A stretch of 64,000 nucleotides of DNA, taken from positions 62,001 through 126,000 of the forward strand of contig JABLWW010000017.1 in the NCBI GenBank assembly GCA_013178295.1. The letters are read 5' to 3'. The notes beneath the pieces were generated by a model. That model ran no database searches. It saw nothing but the letters and a program-made list of their open reading frames with translations, and was not told where the DNA came from. Source of the DNA: Anaerolineae bacterium (GTDB lineage Bacteria > Chloroflexota > Anaerolineae > Anaerolineales > Anaerolineaceae). The translations under genes and the position numbers were made by a program. Positions 8,645-17,949 of the stretch are shown one piece after another (position 1 is the stretch's first letter; the number at the start of each line of letters is the position of its first letter).

Positions 8645-10183
8645 ATGACGCAATCTTTACAGGAGAGTCCCCCTATTCTTGAAATGACAGGAATCACCAA
8701 ACGCTTCCCGGGTGTGTTGGCGCTAAACCGGGTGAATTTTTCAGTCAAGCGTGGCGAGATTCACTCCTTAATTGGCCAAAATGGTGCAGGAAAATCAACG
8801 CTTATGAAAATTCTTGCAGGGGTATATAGCGCTGATGAAGGCACCATTTGTATGGAAGAGCAACCTATACATCTTAGACACCCCAGCGATTCGCTCAACA
8901 AGGGAATAGCTATTGTATATCAAGAGTTAAGCCTGTTGCCCAATTTGACTGTTGCCCAAAACATCTTTTTAGGGCGCGAGCCGGGAAAATGGCTTTTGCT
9001 AGATAATAAAACTATTTTTAATCGCTCACGTCAGATTTTGGAATCTGTAGGCATTGATCATATTGATATTCACACAAAAATTGCTGACATTCCACTGGCA
9101 CAGCGCCAGTTGGTTGAGATTGCTAAAGCGCTTTCGCACAATCCTAAGGTGCTTATTCTGGATGAACCTACTGCCCCACTAACTGGTGATGATACTAAAC
9201 ACCTCTTCGATATTCTCAAACGCCTTCGCTCTCAAGGGGTGGCTATTATTTTTATCACCCATCGTCTGAAGGAAGTTATTACTTACTGTGATCGCGGCAC
9301 TGTGCTGCGCAATGGGCAAACGGTTGGCTGTGTTGACATCCATAACACCAGCGAAAGCGCTCTGATTGAGATGATGATCGGTCAAAAGCTGGAGAACTTT
9401 TACCGTTCTGACACTGCAACCAAGCATCTCCCTAAGCAGGAAGTGGTTTTAGAGGTACAAGGCCTGTCTGTTGGTAAAAAAGTCCGTGATGTAACCTTTC
9501 AGGTGCGACGCGGCGAAATCATTGGTATTACTGGGTTGCTGGGTGCAGGACAGAATGAGCTGGCTCGCGCTCTTTTTGGCATTGAGAATCAAGTTGCCGG
9601 TGTTATAAGGCGTAATGGAAAACCTGTGCGCATTTCCTCGCCTTCTGAAGCCATCTATCATGGAATTTGTCTCCTCACGGAGAACCGCAAAGAAGAGGGT
9701 CTGATTCTGGAAATGAGCGTCAAGGAAAATATGACTCTGCCTTCTTTGGCATTCTTTCGCTTATCTAAATGGATTCCTGTAGTCAATCATCGCAAGGAAC
9801 ATTCTCGTGTCGAAGAGTTCATCCGTAAAGTGAATATTGTGACGAGGTCTGCAAACACGCGCTTACGAACGCTAAGCGGCGGCAATCAGCAAAAGACGAT
9901 TGTGGCGCGCTGGTTGTTGCGCAATCTAGAAATACTTCTTTTTATTGAGCCAACACGGGGTATTGACGTTGGCGCGAAAGCAGAGATATATCGCTTATTA
10001 AGCTCTCTGGCGAACGAAGGCAAGTCTATCATTGTTGTTTCTACAGATCATGTGGAGGTTATGGGTATCTCAGATCGTGTTTTTGTCATGTACAAGGGAC
10101 GTCTGGCTAAAATCTTCGACAAAGTGGAGGTCAGCGAAGAAAAGTTATTATTCGAAATTCAAGGTGGTGTTCCCCATGACTAA
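8645..10183 (+). CDS. Sugar ABC transporter ATP-binding protein, RbsA/MglA type
   Basis: A 512-residue fused double ATPase that powers the importer. The first half has Walker A GQNGAGKST near residue 40 and Walker B LILDEPTAPLT. The second half has a degenerate Walker A (GLLGAGQNE), as usual in this family, and signature LSGGNQQK. Unusually, its Walker B reads LLFIEPTRG: the magnesium Asp is Ile434 although Glu435 remains. The second nucleotide site is therefore probably non-hydrolytic. The ribosome site at ATG 8645 is weak. It overlaps the next permease gene by 8 bp. Confidence 0.93.
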   Translation: MTQSLQESPPILEMTGITKRFPGVLALNRVNFSVKRGEIHSLIGQNGAGKSTLMKILAGVYSADEGTICMEEQPIHLRHPSDSLNKGIAIVYQELSLLPNLTVAQNIFLGREPGKWLLLDNKTIFNRSRQILESVGIDHIDIHTKIADIPLAQRQLVEIAKALSHNPKVLILDEPTAPLTGDDTKHLFDILKRLRSQGVAIIFITHRLKEVITYCDRGTVLRNGQTVGCVDIHNTSESALIEMMIGQKLENFYRSDTATKHLPKQEVVLEVQGLSVGKKVRDVTFQVRRGEIIGITGLLGAGQNELARALFGIENQVAGVIRRNGKPVRISSPSEAIYHGICLLTENRKEEGLILEMSVKENMTLPSLAFFRLSKWIPVVNHRKEHSRVEEFIRKVNIVTRSANTRLRTLSGGNQQKTIVARWLLRNLEILLFIEPTRGIDVGAKAEIYRLLSSLANEGKSIIVVSTDHVEVMGISDRVFVMYKGRLAKIFDKVEVSEEKLLFEIQGGVPHD

Positions 10184-11195
10184 CAATCCGCTCGAAACTT
10201 CTAGTACTCCACCTCTTGCAAAGCGAACAGTGGAATTTAGAAAGGGAGAGGTTATCTCCTCTATCTTTAGCCAGTTTGGAATTCTGTTCATTGTGATTCT
10301 GCTGGCAATCGTTTTTGGTGCGACTGCCCCGCGCTTTCTGCTGGTGCAGAATATTGTCAATATTTTTAAGCAAGTTTCTGTGGTAGCCATCATGGCAATT
10401 GGAATGACAATGGTCATCCTAATTGGCGGTATTGACTTATCGGTTGGTTCTGTGGCGCTGTTGGCGGGGGCGACTACCATGTATTTTATTAACCATGAGG
10501 TCACCAATACTCCGATAGCTATCCTGTTAGGTCTTTTGGCTTCGGCATTGGTTGGGCTTCTCAATGGTGTTCTGGTTGAGAAAGCCAAAATCAGCCCCAT
10601 TATTGTTACCTTGGGCACCATGATTGCCATTCGTGGACTGGCGCAGTCAATTCTTTGGCTGGACAATTCTTGGGCATGGGTAAAAGCTCCTCTGTTCAAA
10701 TTTGTGGCAAATGAGAGCATTTTATTTTTTCCGTTAGTCGTCATTGTGATGCTGGTGATGTACCTCATCTTCTGGTTTATCCTGAGCCAAACGAGTTTTG
10801 GTAGATATCTGTACGCCATTGGCGGCAACCAAAAAGCTACCTATTTGTGTGGAATTCCAGTGGAGCGGGTAAAGATTTTTGCCTACACTCTGTGTGGTTT
10901 CACGGCTGGTGTGGGCGGTTTGGTGCTTATCTCACGCCTTAGTGCGGTTAGCCCTGCTGTAGGTTTGCGCATTGAGTTTGATGTTATTACAGCGGTTATT
11001 CTAGGTGGTGCTAGTCTTTCTGGTGGGTCAGGTAGGCTGGAGAAAACGCTCCTGGGTGCCATTATTGTCGGAATGATCTTGAATTATCTTACGATCAAAG
11101 GCATCCCCGGGACGTTGCAGAGCGCAGTGAACGGTTTCATTATCCTCATTGCCGCGGTTCTTGATCGTTTGAGCAAAGTCAGATCGGCTGGTTAG
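10176..11195 (+). CDS. Sugar ABC transporter permease, RbsC type (first)
   Basis: A 339-residue BPD_transp_2 membrane protein. ATG 10176 is chosen because it has AGGTGG upstream and overlaps the ATPase stop; the reading frame open from 10032 only shadows the ATPase. About nine hydrophobic segments follow a soluble N-terminus of some 30 residues. Family marks are MTMVILIGGIDLSVGSVALL near residue 80 and the cytoplasmic AVILGGASLSGGSG loop that contacts the ATPase. It likely forms a heteromeric channel with the next gene. Confidence 0.93.
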   Translation: MTNNPLETSSTPPLAKRTVEFRKGEVISSIFSQFGILFIVILLAIVFGATAPRFLLVQNIVNIFKQVSVVAIMAIGMTMVILIGGIDLSVGSVALLAGATTMYFINHEVTNTPIAILLGLLASALVGLLNGVLVEKAKISPIIVTLGTMIAIRGLAQSILWLDNSWAWVKAPLFKFVANESILFFPLVVIVMLVMYLIFWFILSQTSFGRYLYAIGGNQKATYLCGIPVERVKIFAYTLCGFTAGVGGLVLISRLSAVSPAVGLRIEFDVITAVILGGASLSGGSGRLEKTLLGAIIVGMILNYLTIKGIPGTLQSAVNGFIILIAAVLDRLSKVRSAG

Positions 11196-11204
11196 GAGAA
11201 CGCT

Positions 11205-12215
11205 ATGCCCAACAACCAACGCGATTTTCGCTTAGTCTTTGGAAGGGTGCTGCAAACCTATGGGCTTTTGCTAATGGTGATTGTTCTTTTAGTAATTTTC
11301 ACTTTTTTGAATGAACGGTTTTTCACCCTACAAAATCTCAAGAATATCCTTGAACAAAATGCCGCATTAGCAATCGTTGCTGTGGGGGTTACCTTTTCGA
11401 TCATCTCTGGTAACTTTGATCTTTCGCCGGGTGCAGCGATTGCCCTGGCGGGTGTCGTTCTGGCGCTGGTATATACCCATACGAACAATATGTGGATCGC
11501 CGCTGGCGCAGCGCTGGGCGTTAGCTTGCTGGTGGGTTTGTTTAATGGGGCGCTGATATCATATTTTCGGATTAACTCAGTCATTGTGACCCTGGCGGCA
11601 ATGATTTGGGCACGGGGGTTGGCGCTTGGACTCACCAGCGCGGATTCGATTCCTTTCCAAAGTCGTTTTGTAGAGTTTATGAACAATGCCTCCTTTCTGG
11701 GGGTAAGCCCGATTATCTTGCTCATCATCCTTTCATTTGTACTTGGATGGTTTCTTCTGGGGTACACTCGTCTGGGGCGCTACACCTATGCTTTGGGGGG
11801 CGATAGCGAAGCTACTAAACAGGCTGGTGTCAATACTGCTCTATATACCCTGCTGATCTTTCTCATAAGCGCTTTTCTGGTTTGGACAGGCACGCTGGTA
11901 ACCGTTTCTCGTCTTTCGGCTGGGGCGCCAAACGCTGTCTATGGATTGGAGTTTGACGCCATAGTGGCTGTTATTATTGGCGGAAACAGCATGACGGGTG
12001 GCGAGGGCAATCTTGGAAAAACGCTTATTGGTGTGTTGTTCATCGCCATACTTAACAATGGACTAAGTACGCTGGGGATGCGCGATTCATCATTCTACCT
12101 CTATAAAGGTTTTATTATCCTTATTGCCCTTTTCTTTGAGGTCATGAGCCGTCGGATGATTGTAAAAGGACAAGGGTCAACACTTTCTGGAAATGAAACA
12201 GTAAGTGGTCATTGA
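11205..12215 (+). CDS. Sugar ABC transporter permease, RbsC type (second)
   Basis: A 336-residue BPD_transp_2 permease with AGGAG before ATG 11205, nine bases after the first permease. Family blocks are GVTFSIISGNFDLSPGAAIA near residue 63 and the ATPase-contact loop AVIIGGNSMTGGEG near 255. Loci of this kind with two different permeases are common and make a heterodimeric channel rather than the RbsC homodimer. Substrate follows the adjacent binding protein and is unknown. Confidence 0.93.
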   Translation: MPNNQRDFRLVFGRVLQTYGLLLMVIVLLVIFTFLNERFFTLQNLKNILEQNAALAIVAVGVTFSIISGNFDLSPGAAIALAGVVLALVYTHTNNMWIAAGAALGVSLLVGLFNGALISYFRINSVIVTLAAMIWARGLALGLTSADSIPFQSRFVEFMNNASFLGVSPIILLIILSFVLGWFLLGYTRLGRYTYALGGDSEATKQAGVNTALYTLLIFLISAFLVWTGTLVTVSRLSAGAPNAVYGLEFDAIVAVIIGGNSMTGGEGNLGKTLIGVLFIAILNNGLSTLGMRDSSFYLYKGFIILIALFFEVMSRRMIVKGQGSTLSGNETVSGH

Positions 12216-12238
12216 TTTTTTTACGATAGGAGGAAAGG

Positions 12239-13399
12239 ATGTTAGAGGACACTTATGGGCATACTCCTTATCGAAAAGCTTTTGATTTAGGGGATGTGTA
12301 TGGTGTTGGGTTTGATGAGCAGCGGGCTTCGAAAAAAAAGCTAAAGATTGGTTTCATCGGGGCAGGACCTGTCGTGCAATCAAAACATTGGCCTGCTATT
12401 AAAAGGTTGCAAACCATCTGGGAACCTGTGGAAGTGACAGCATTTGCGTTACGCACAGAGGTGCAAGCAAGAAAAGTTGAACAGGTTTTTGGCGGGAAGT
12501 GGTATGCAGATTATCGCGAGATGATCAAAAACGAGCCACTGGATGGGGTTATTGTGGCAAGCTTTGATGATTTACACGCCGAGCACACAATTGCATGTCT
12601 TGAGGCGGGTATCCCTGTACTGGTTGAGAAGCCAATCACCCGATCGCTGACAGACGCACGAGAAATGTGTTGTCTGGCGGATGAGAAGGGCATTGTGTTG
12701 ATGACGGTTTCGAACAAGCGTTATTCACCCCCTTATCGGCGGGCAAAGCAATTTATCGATGAAGGCCCTATCTGCAACCCGGCAATGTATATTGGTAAGT
12801 TTAATCTTGGATATCCTTATGTGGATTTATTTGAATCGGGCACCATTCATGTTTTTGACCTGACGCGGTATTTGATGGGGGATGTGCATACAGTACGAGC
12901 AGTGGGTGTCAATCGTTACGCAAAGAATAAACGTAAATTTCCAGTAGATAATGCCATCTGTCAGTATGAGTTTTGCTCTGGTGCGATTGGGACAGTATAT
13001 ACATCTTCCAGCGCATTAAGTTTTAAGCCTTGGGAGCGCGTTGAGGTCTATGGGGATTATGCCTGGCTGGATGTAGATGATCAGTACAAGCTTACGCTAC
13101 ACGATAGCGAAATGGGAGGTTCGAAATATTGGACTCCAATTGTCCCAAATACGCTCTTATTCGATGAGGAATTTGGCGGCTTTATGGGACAAATTGAGAA
13201 CTTTCTCAACGCTATCCGCGGTCTTGAGAAGCCGCTTGTCACTGGATGGGATGGCTACCGTGCCTATGAACTGTTGGTGGCAGGTGAGCTTTCGCTGGCG
13301 CATGGCGGGGGGGTAATTCAGCTTCCGCTGGATGCTGAACAGTCGGATAAGGAAGCCCTTGCTTGGTTGAAGAAAAGCGGCTGGCCAGGTGAAGGATAA
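12239..13399 (+). CDS. Gfo/Idh/MocA-family oxidoreductase
   Basis: A 386-residue NAD(P)-dependent sugar dehydrogenase candidate. After about 30 leader residues the Rossmann motif IGFIGAGPVVQSKHWPAI appears, and the family catalytic motif EKPIT lies near residue 130; the C-terminal half carries the alpha/beta substrate domain. AGGAGG precedes ATG 12239. Placed just after the importer and just before a sugar-acid dehydratase, it could oxidise the imported sugar to a lactone, the first step of an oxidative aldonate route. Specificity cannot be read from sequence. Confidence 0.88.
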   Translation: MLEDTYGHTPYRKAFDLGDVYGVGFDEQRASKKKLKIGFIGAGPVVQSKHWPAIKRLQTIWEPVEVTAFALRTEVQARKVEQVFGGKWYADYREMIKNEPLDGVIVASFDDLHAEHTIACLEAGIPVLVEKPITRSLTDAREMCCLADEKGIVLMTVSNKRYSPPYRRAKQFIDEGPICNPAMYIGKFNLGYPYVDLFESGTIHVFDLTRYLMGDVHTVRAVGVNRYAKNKRKFPVDNAICQYEFCSGAIGTVYTSSSALSFKPWERVEVYGDYAWLDVDDQYKLTLHDSEMGGSKYWTPIVPNTLLFDEEFGGFMGQIENFLNAIRGLEKPLVTGWDGYRAYELLVAGELSLAHGGGVIQLPLDAEQSDKEALAWLKKSGWPGEG

Positions 13400-13428
13400 T
13401 TGATGTGAGGTGGTGAAAGGTATGAACT

Positions 13429-14589
13429 ATGCGTATTACTCGATTTGAAACTTTTCTAACGAATGCAGGACTCCGCAACTATCTGTTCATCCGCCTAACG
13501 ACAGACACCGGCCTTACGGGAATTGGCGAAGCTTCCCTTGAATGGCAGGAAAAAACGGTTGAAACCATCTGTCATGAGTGGGTAGCAGATAGGGTAATTG
13601 GCAAAGACCCATTTGATATTGAATCGGTAATAGGCAATATGATCCGCGATCAGTATCAAGGTGGACCGACTGTCTTAACGGCTATTAGCGGAACGGAAAT
13701 AGCGTTGTGGGATATTGTGGGCAAAGCTTGCGGGCAGCCGGTTTTCCGTCTGTTGGGTGGGCGTTGCCACAATGCCTTGCCAGCTTATGCAAATGGCTGG
13801 TATGGTGGTGCGCGCACGCCGAACGAGTACGCTGAGCGTGCACAGGAAGCCATTCGGCGCGGCTATCGGGGAGTAAAGTTTGATCCTTTTGGCACCGCGT
13901 GGAAAACTCTTGAGCGCGAACAGGTCGAGGAGGCGGAAGCCCTTGTGGCAGCTGTGCGTCAAGCGATTGGTCCCCATAATCACCTGATGATTGAATTTCA
14001 TGGGCGCTTTAATGTCTCAACAGCTATTGAGCTTTGCCGTCGTTTTGAAAAATATGAGCCTACATGGTGTGAAGAGCCGATTGCGCCGGAGTGCGTTGAT
14101 CTGCTGGCAAAAGTGAAGGATTCGGTACGTACCCCGATAGCTGCTGGTGAGCGGCTGTATACAATTGCCGATTTTCAACATCTCTTTGCGCTGCGGGCCG
14201 TTGATTTTGTTCAAATGGATATTGCACACTGTGGCGGTTTGCTGATTAGTAAAAAGATTGCCGCTATGGCTGCTGCGCAGGATATCTATGTCGCGCCGCA
14301 TTGCTCGGTTGGTCCGGTGGCGTTGGCTTCATGTTTGCACTTTGACATCAGCACCCCCAACTTCTTTGTCCAAGAGACATTTTCCGATTTTGATGTCCCA
14401 TGGCGCAGTGCACTGGTGAAAGGGTGGAATCCAGTTAAGAATGGTTTCTTTGTGTTGTCGGATGCGGCGGGGCTTGGTTTAGAGCTTGATGAAAGGGTAA
14501 TCGCCGAGCACCCCTATGTCAAAAATGCTTTCCCAAGCCTTTGGGATGAATCTTGGATAAAAAATTTCACGCAGGACAAAATAGGATGA
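13429..14589 (+). CDS. Enolase-superfamily sugar-acid dehydratase (gluconate/galactonate-type)
   Basis: A 386-residue mandelate racemase/muconate lactonizing enzyme homologue. Segments AYANGWY, GYRGVKFDPFG and MIEFHGRFN resemble archaeal gluconate dehydratase (GnaD), with metal ligands expected at Glu of EFHGR, Glu of CEEPI and Glu of AGERLYT, and a catalytic His in APHCSVGP. The reaction would be an aldonate to a 2-keto-3-deoxy sugar acid. The start ATG 13429 is preceded by GGTGGTGAAAGG; an out-of-frame ATG lies seven bases upstream. The final bases overlap the next gene as ATGA. Confidence 0.88.
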   Translation: MRITRFETFLTNAGLRNYLFIRLTTDTGLTGIGEASLEWQEKTVETICHEWVADRVIGKDPFDIESVIGNMIRDQYQGGPTVLTAISGTEIALWDIVGKACGQPVFRLLGGRCHNALPAYANGWYGGARTPNEYAERAQEAIRRGYRGVKFDPFGTAWKTLEREQVEEAEALVAAVRQAIGPHNHLMIEFHGRFNVSTAIELCRRFEKYEPTWCEEPIAPECVDLLAKVKDSVRTPIAAGERLYTIADFQHLFALRAVDFVQMDIAHCGGLLISKKIAAMAAAQDIYVAPHCSVGPVALASCLHFDISTPNFFVQETFSDFDVPWRSALVKGWNPVKNGFFVLSDAAGLGLELDERVIAEHPYVKNAFPSLWDESWIKNFTQDKIG

Positions 14590-15263
14590 CGAAAACGTAC
14601 ATTTTTCTCAATTATCCACTCAGCCCAGATGATCCTAACCCTCCGGCGATTCCAAAGCCGGAATTTACCCCCTTTCTTAGCCTAAAAGCTGGCAATGAAG
14701 CCAATGTAACCACCATTAAGCTTGTCAGTCATACTGGAACACATGTGGATGCGCCCTGCCATGTCATTGAGAATGGGATCACAATTACCGACTTTAAAGC
14801 GGAAGAATTCCTTTTTCATCGCCCATTAGTATTTGACCTGCTATTGCCAGATGAAACGATTGTTCTTCCAGAACATTTGATGCCCCTGTTGGAAAGAGAT
14901 ACACAAGCTGACATTTTACTTTTCCGTTTCGATTATGGCGTTGTGCGTCGTAGCGACCCGCTCCGCTTTAGTTTGAGGAGTCCAGGTTTTGGTGTTGAGA
15001 GCGTTAAGTGGTTGCTGGATCACTTCCCTTGCCTTCGTGCTGTGGGCATGGATGTTCCCTCACTGGCTTGCATTGTAGCATTGGATAAGACGATGGCGGC
15101 ACATAACGTTTTGCTTGCAGGCAACGGGGGCAGGTTTTTAGTGATTGAAGATATGAATCTCGATCAAGATCTGACAGGGCTTTCGCAGGTGATTGTGGCA
15201 CCCTGGATGATCCGTGACTTGGACGGAAGCCCGGCGACGATTTTTGGTGTCTTGGAAACATAA
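14586..15263 (+). CDS. Cyclase-family (kynurenine formamidase-like) metal hydrolase
   Basis: A 225-residue member of the cyclase family (PF04199 type). The hallmark HTGTHVDAPCHV motif near residues 50-61 gives the metal-binding His and Asp residues. ATG 14586 overlaps the dehydratase stop and is preferred to an upstream codon at 14553. Relatives hydrolyse amides or lactones; in this operon, next to a sugar dehydrogenase and an aldonate dehydratase, lactone opening is the attractive role, but that is inference. Confidence 0.82.
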   Translation: MTKTYIFLNYPLSPDDPNPPAIPKPEFTPFLSLKAGNEANVTTIKLVSHTGTHVDAPCHVIENGITITDFKAEEFLFHRPLVFDLLLPDETIVLPEHLMPLLERDTQADILLFRFDYGVVRRSDPLRFSLRSPGFGVESVKWLLDHFPCLRAVGMDVPSLACIVALDKTMAAHNVLLAGNGGRFLVIEDMNLDQDLTGLSQVIVAPWMIRDLDGSPATIFGVLET

Positions 15264-15286
15264 AATCCTCAATGTGGAGTGGATGG

Positions 15287-16309
15287 ATGAAAAAGGTAAT
15301 CTGTATGGGCGAGATGATGCTGCGGCTGATGCCTTCTGGCAATTTGAGAATTGAGCAGGCGACAGCTTTTGATGCCTACTATGGCGGCGATGAGGCTATC
15401 GTTGCCACCACGTTGGCGCGTTTTGGTGTTCCAGTTGCGTATGTTACCAAACTGCCCGATAATCCCCTAGGCAGGGCAGCGTTGAATGCTATCCGCAGTC
15501 ATGGGGTTAGCACGGAGTTTATTTCTTTTGGTGGCGAAAGGCTAGGGCTTAACTTTTATGAGAATGGTGCTTCCATTAGACCTTCTCGAGTAGTCTATGA
15601 CCGAAAACATTCTGCCATCGCCGAAGCGGAGCTTACTGACTTTGATTTTGAGACCATTTTTTCCGACGCAGGCTGGTTTCATGTCTCAGGGATTACTCCC
15701 GCGTTGAGCGATAAAACCGCTGCAATCACGCAACATGCGCTTTTGACGGCTAAAAAGCATGGGGTAACGGTCAGTGTGGATTTAAACTATCGTCGCAAGC
15801 TTTGGCCGCCAGACAAAGCTCGTCAAGTAATGACCTCACTGATGCAATATGTGGATGTGTGTATTGGTAACGAAGAGGATGCCGAGATCATGCTTGGCTT
15901 TAAGCCTTCCAATACGGATGTTTTCAAGGGTGAGTTAAATATTGAAGGTTATAAAGACGTCTTTTTGCAGATGAAGGAGTGTTTTGGTTTTGGCTATATT
16001 GCTACGACGCTACGACAAAGCCATTCTGCTTCGGATAATGGCTGGTCTGTACTTGTGTATGATGGTAAAGAATTTTGCCATTCGCGAGAGTATCAAATTC
16101 ATCTTGTGGATCGTGGAGGTGGAGGCGCTTCTTTTTCTGCTGGCTTAATTTATGGGTTGGTCACAGGGAAATCGTTGCGGGAGACTACTGAATTTGCTGC
16201 TGCTGCTTCTGCCCTAAAACAGACTATCAGCGGAGATTTTAATCTGGTAACCGTTGAGGAAGTTATGGAACTGGTCAAGGGGGATGTATCTGGCAGGGTA
16301 CAAAGATAA
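15287..16309 (+). CDS. PfkB-family protein, KDG-kinase-like, catalytic Asp replaced
   Basis: A 340-residue ribokinase-fold protein whose whole length resembles 2-keto-3-deoxygluconate kinases: GEMMLRLMPS at the start, VTKLPDNPLG, DLNYRRKLW, NEEDAEIML, and a C-terminal GDFNLV block. Two hallmark sites are altered. The catalytic motif that normally reads GAGDSF or GGGDSF is GGGGASFSAG, so the base Asp is Ala281 (codon GCT at 16127). The N-terminal GGAEANVA motif is GGDEAIVA. It may therefore be inactive or do something else. ATG 15287 is chosen over 15272 for its GTGGAG box. Confidence 0.85.
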   Translation: MKKVICMGEMMLRLMPSGNLRIEQATAFDAYYGGDEAIVATTLARFGVPVAYVTKLPDNPLGRAALNAIRSHGVSTEFISFGGERLGLNFYENGASIRPSRVVYDRKHSAIAEAELTDFDFETIFSDAGWFHVSGITPALSDKTAAITQHALLTAKKHGVTVSVDLNYRRKLWPPDKARQVMTSLMQYVDVCIGNEEDAEIMLGFKPSNTDVFKGELNIEGYKDVFLQMKECFGFGYIATTLRQSHSASDNGWSVLVYDGKEFCHSREYQIHLVDRGGGGASFSAGLIYGLVTGKSLRETTEFAAAASALKQTISGDFNLVTVEEVMELVKGDVSGRVQR

Positions 16310-16338
16310 ATTCTCAATATATTGGAAAGGATTGTTTG

Positions 16339-17022
16339 ATGGACATTGAGCTATTGAATGAATGCGAACAGGCCGTATACTGGACGAAAAAAACAGGCGT
16401 TTTGCCCGCCATAAAGCTGAAACATCTAGAAAAAGATGTTCTTCCCTATGTGCAGGCGATGGTAGATGGGGGTATTCGCGTGCTTGAAATCACCATGACT
16501 ACTCCTGGTGTATTGAGATATTTTGAAGCCATTTCAAATGCTTTTGGTAGCAAAGTCTATATTGCCGCTGGGACAACGTTGGATAGTGCAGCTGCCCGCG
16601 ATGCTTTTCTTGCAGGGGCGCGTATCATTGTTTCTCCGGCGATGATACCCTCTGTGATTGAAACCGCACATCGTTATGGCGCAGCATGTTACATTGGCGC
16701 CTTTACCGCCACGGAGGTGCTTACTGCTATCGAAGCTGGCGCCGAGATGGTGAAAATCTTCCCTGCAGCGGTCGCCGGGCCAAAATATATGACGAACCTA
16801 AAAATGGTCTATCCACAAGTCAATCTTATTCCTTCTGGAGGAATCAATCCTGAAACGGCAGGAGAATATATCAAGGCTGGCGCTTGTGCCATTTCGGGAG
16901 CGCGCAATTTCTTTGATTATGAGATGGTCAAACAGCATGGTCTCAACTGGATCACCGAGCAGTGTCGTAAGTATATTGAAATTGTAGCCGAGGCTCGCAA
17001 AGACGCACCTCCTTTACCATAA
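16339..17022 (+). CDS. KDPG/KDPGal-type aldolase
   Basis: A 227-residue class I aldolase of the Eda family that would cleave a 2-keto-3-deoxy sugar acid, phosphorylated or not, to pyruvate plus an aldehyde. Expected catalytic parts are present: Glu in VLEITMTT near residue 50, AGTTLD, and the Schiff-base Lys in EMVKIFPA near 140. ATG 16339 follows GGAAAGG; TTG 16336 directly before it is an unlikely start. It directly follows the altered PfkB protein, so the two should act on the same intermediate. Confidence 0.9.
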   Translation: MDIELLNECEQAVYWTKKTGVLPAIKLKHLEKDVLPYVQAMVDGGIRVLEITMTTPGVLRYFEAISNAFGSKVYIAAGTTLDSAAARDAFLAGARIIVSPAMIPSVIETAHRYGAACYIGAFTATEVLTAIEAGAEMVKIFPAAVAGPKYMTNLKMVYPQVNLIPSGGINPETAGEYIKAGACAISGARNFFDYEMVKQHGLNWITEQCRKYIEIVAEARKDAPPLP

Positions 17023-17034
17023 AAGAGCTGCTTC

Positions 17035-17856
17035 ATGAAACTCGGTATTGCAACGTCAGTCTATGTCAACTTTCCATTGGAAGCTGTGATCCCGCGCTTG
17101 GCAGCGGCAGGGTATGACGTGGTAGATATCTGGGGTGGGCGCCCGCATGTCTATCGCCGTGATTATGATCAACATGGTCTTGAGAGTCTTAGGACACTGA
17201 TTGAGCAACATGGGATGCGGGTTGCTTCGTTTTTGCCCGCTTTTTTTCGGTATCCGCATAATTTGGCAAGCCCAAATCCGATCGTTCGGGCAGATTCGCT
17301 GGAATATGTTCGCCTGTGTGCCGAAAATGCTGCAATTTTGGGGGCTAGCTACCTCCTGATTTGCCCGCCAAGATTACTTCATGGTCAGACTCCGGCAGAA
17401 GGATGGAATCTGTTCGCCGAGAGCTTGAAAATCGTTTGTGATGAGGCAGAGCGGCTTTCCTTGAAAGTGATACTTGAGCCAGTTAATGTTGCGGTGTTTG
17501 ATTTGATCAATACCGCAGCGGATGCCATGAAAATGGTGCATCAGCTCAATCGGTCTAATTTAGGTGTTGTGCTTGATACTGGACATTTGCACTTAAGCAA
17601 CGAGACGTTTGACCAGGCGTTGGATATCTTGAGCGAAAAACTGTTTTTGGTGCAGGTGAATGATAACGATGGTAAACGTCAGCAGAATCTTGTTCCTGGT
17701 GATGGAACATTTGATTTCAAAGCCTTTTTCTCCGCACTGCGTCAACGTGGATTTGACGGTGTCGTTTCGGCAGAGCTGAGCGCGGATTATGCACTTAACC
17801 CCGATCCCCCCGTTCAAGAGACGATTCGCCGTTTGCGAGCATGGATCAATTCTTAG
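17035..17856 (+). CDS. Sugar phosphate isomerase/epimerase-like TIM-barrel protein
   Basis: A 273-residue AP-endonuclease-2/xylose-isomerase-like barrel. Likely divalent-metal ligands are Glu in ILEPVN near residue 145, Asp and His in VLDTGHLHL near 180, and Glu in SAELS near 247. Such proteins interconvert ketoses and aldoses or epimerise sugar derivatives. It begins 12 bp after the aldolase and has an AAGAG box. Its place at the end of the catabolic set suggests preparing the incoming sugar or a side product. Specificity is not visible. Confidence 0.85.
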   Translation: MKLGIATSVYVNFPLEAVIPRLAAAGYDVVDIWGGRPHVYRRDYDQHGLESLRTLIEQHGMRVASFLPAFFRYPHNLASPNPIVRADSLEYVRLCAENAAILGASYLLICPPRLLHGQTPAEGWNLFAESLKIVCDEAERLSLKVILEPVNVAVFDLINTAADAMKMVHQLNRSNLGVVLDTGHLHLSNETFDQALDILSEKLFLVQVNDNDGKRQQNLVPGDGTFDFKAFFSALRQRGFDGVVSAELSADYALNPDPPVQETIRRLRAWINS

Positions 17857-17949
17857 ATGTTAAACGGAATCAGCAGAACAAAAGGATGTTACTAAGGTTC
17901 TTGCGGCATTGTATTGGAAATCAACCCCTGAGGTAATACTTGATTTGGT

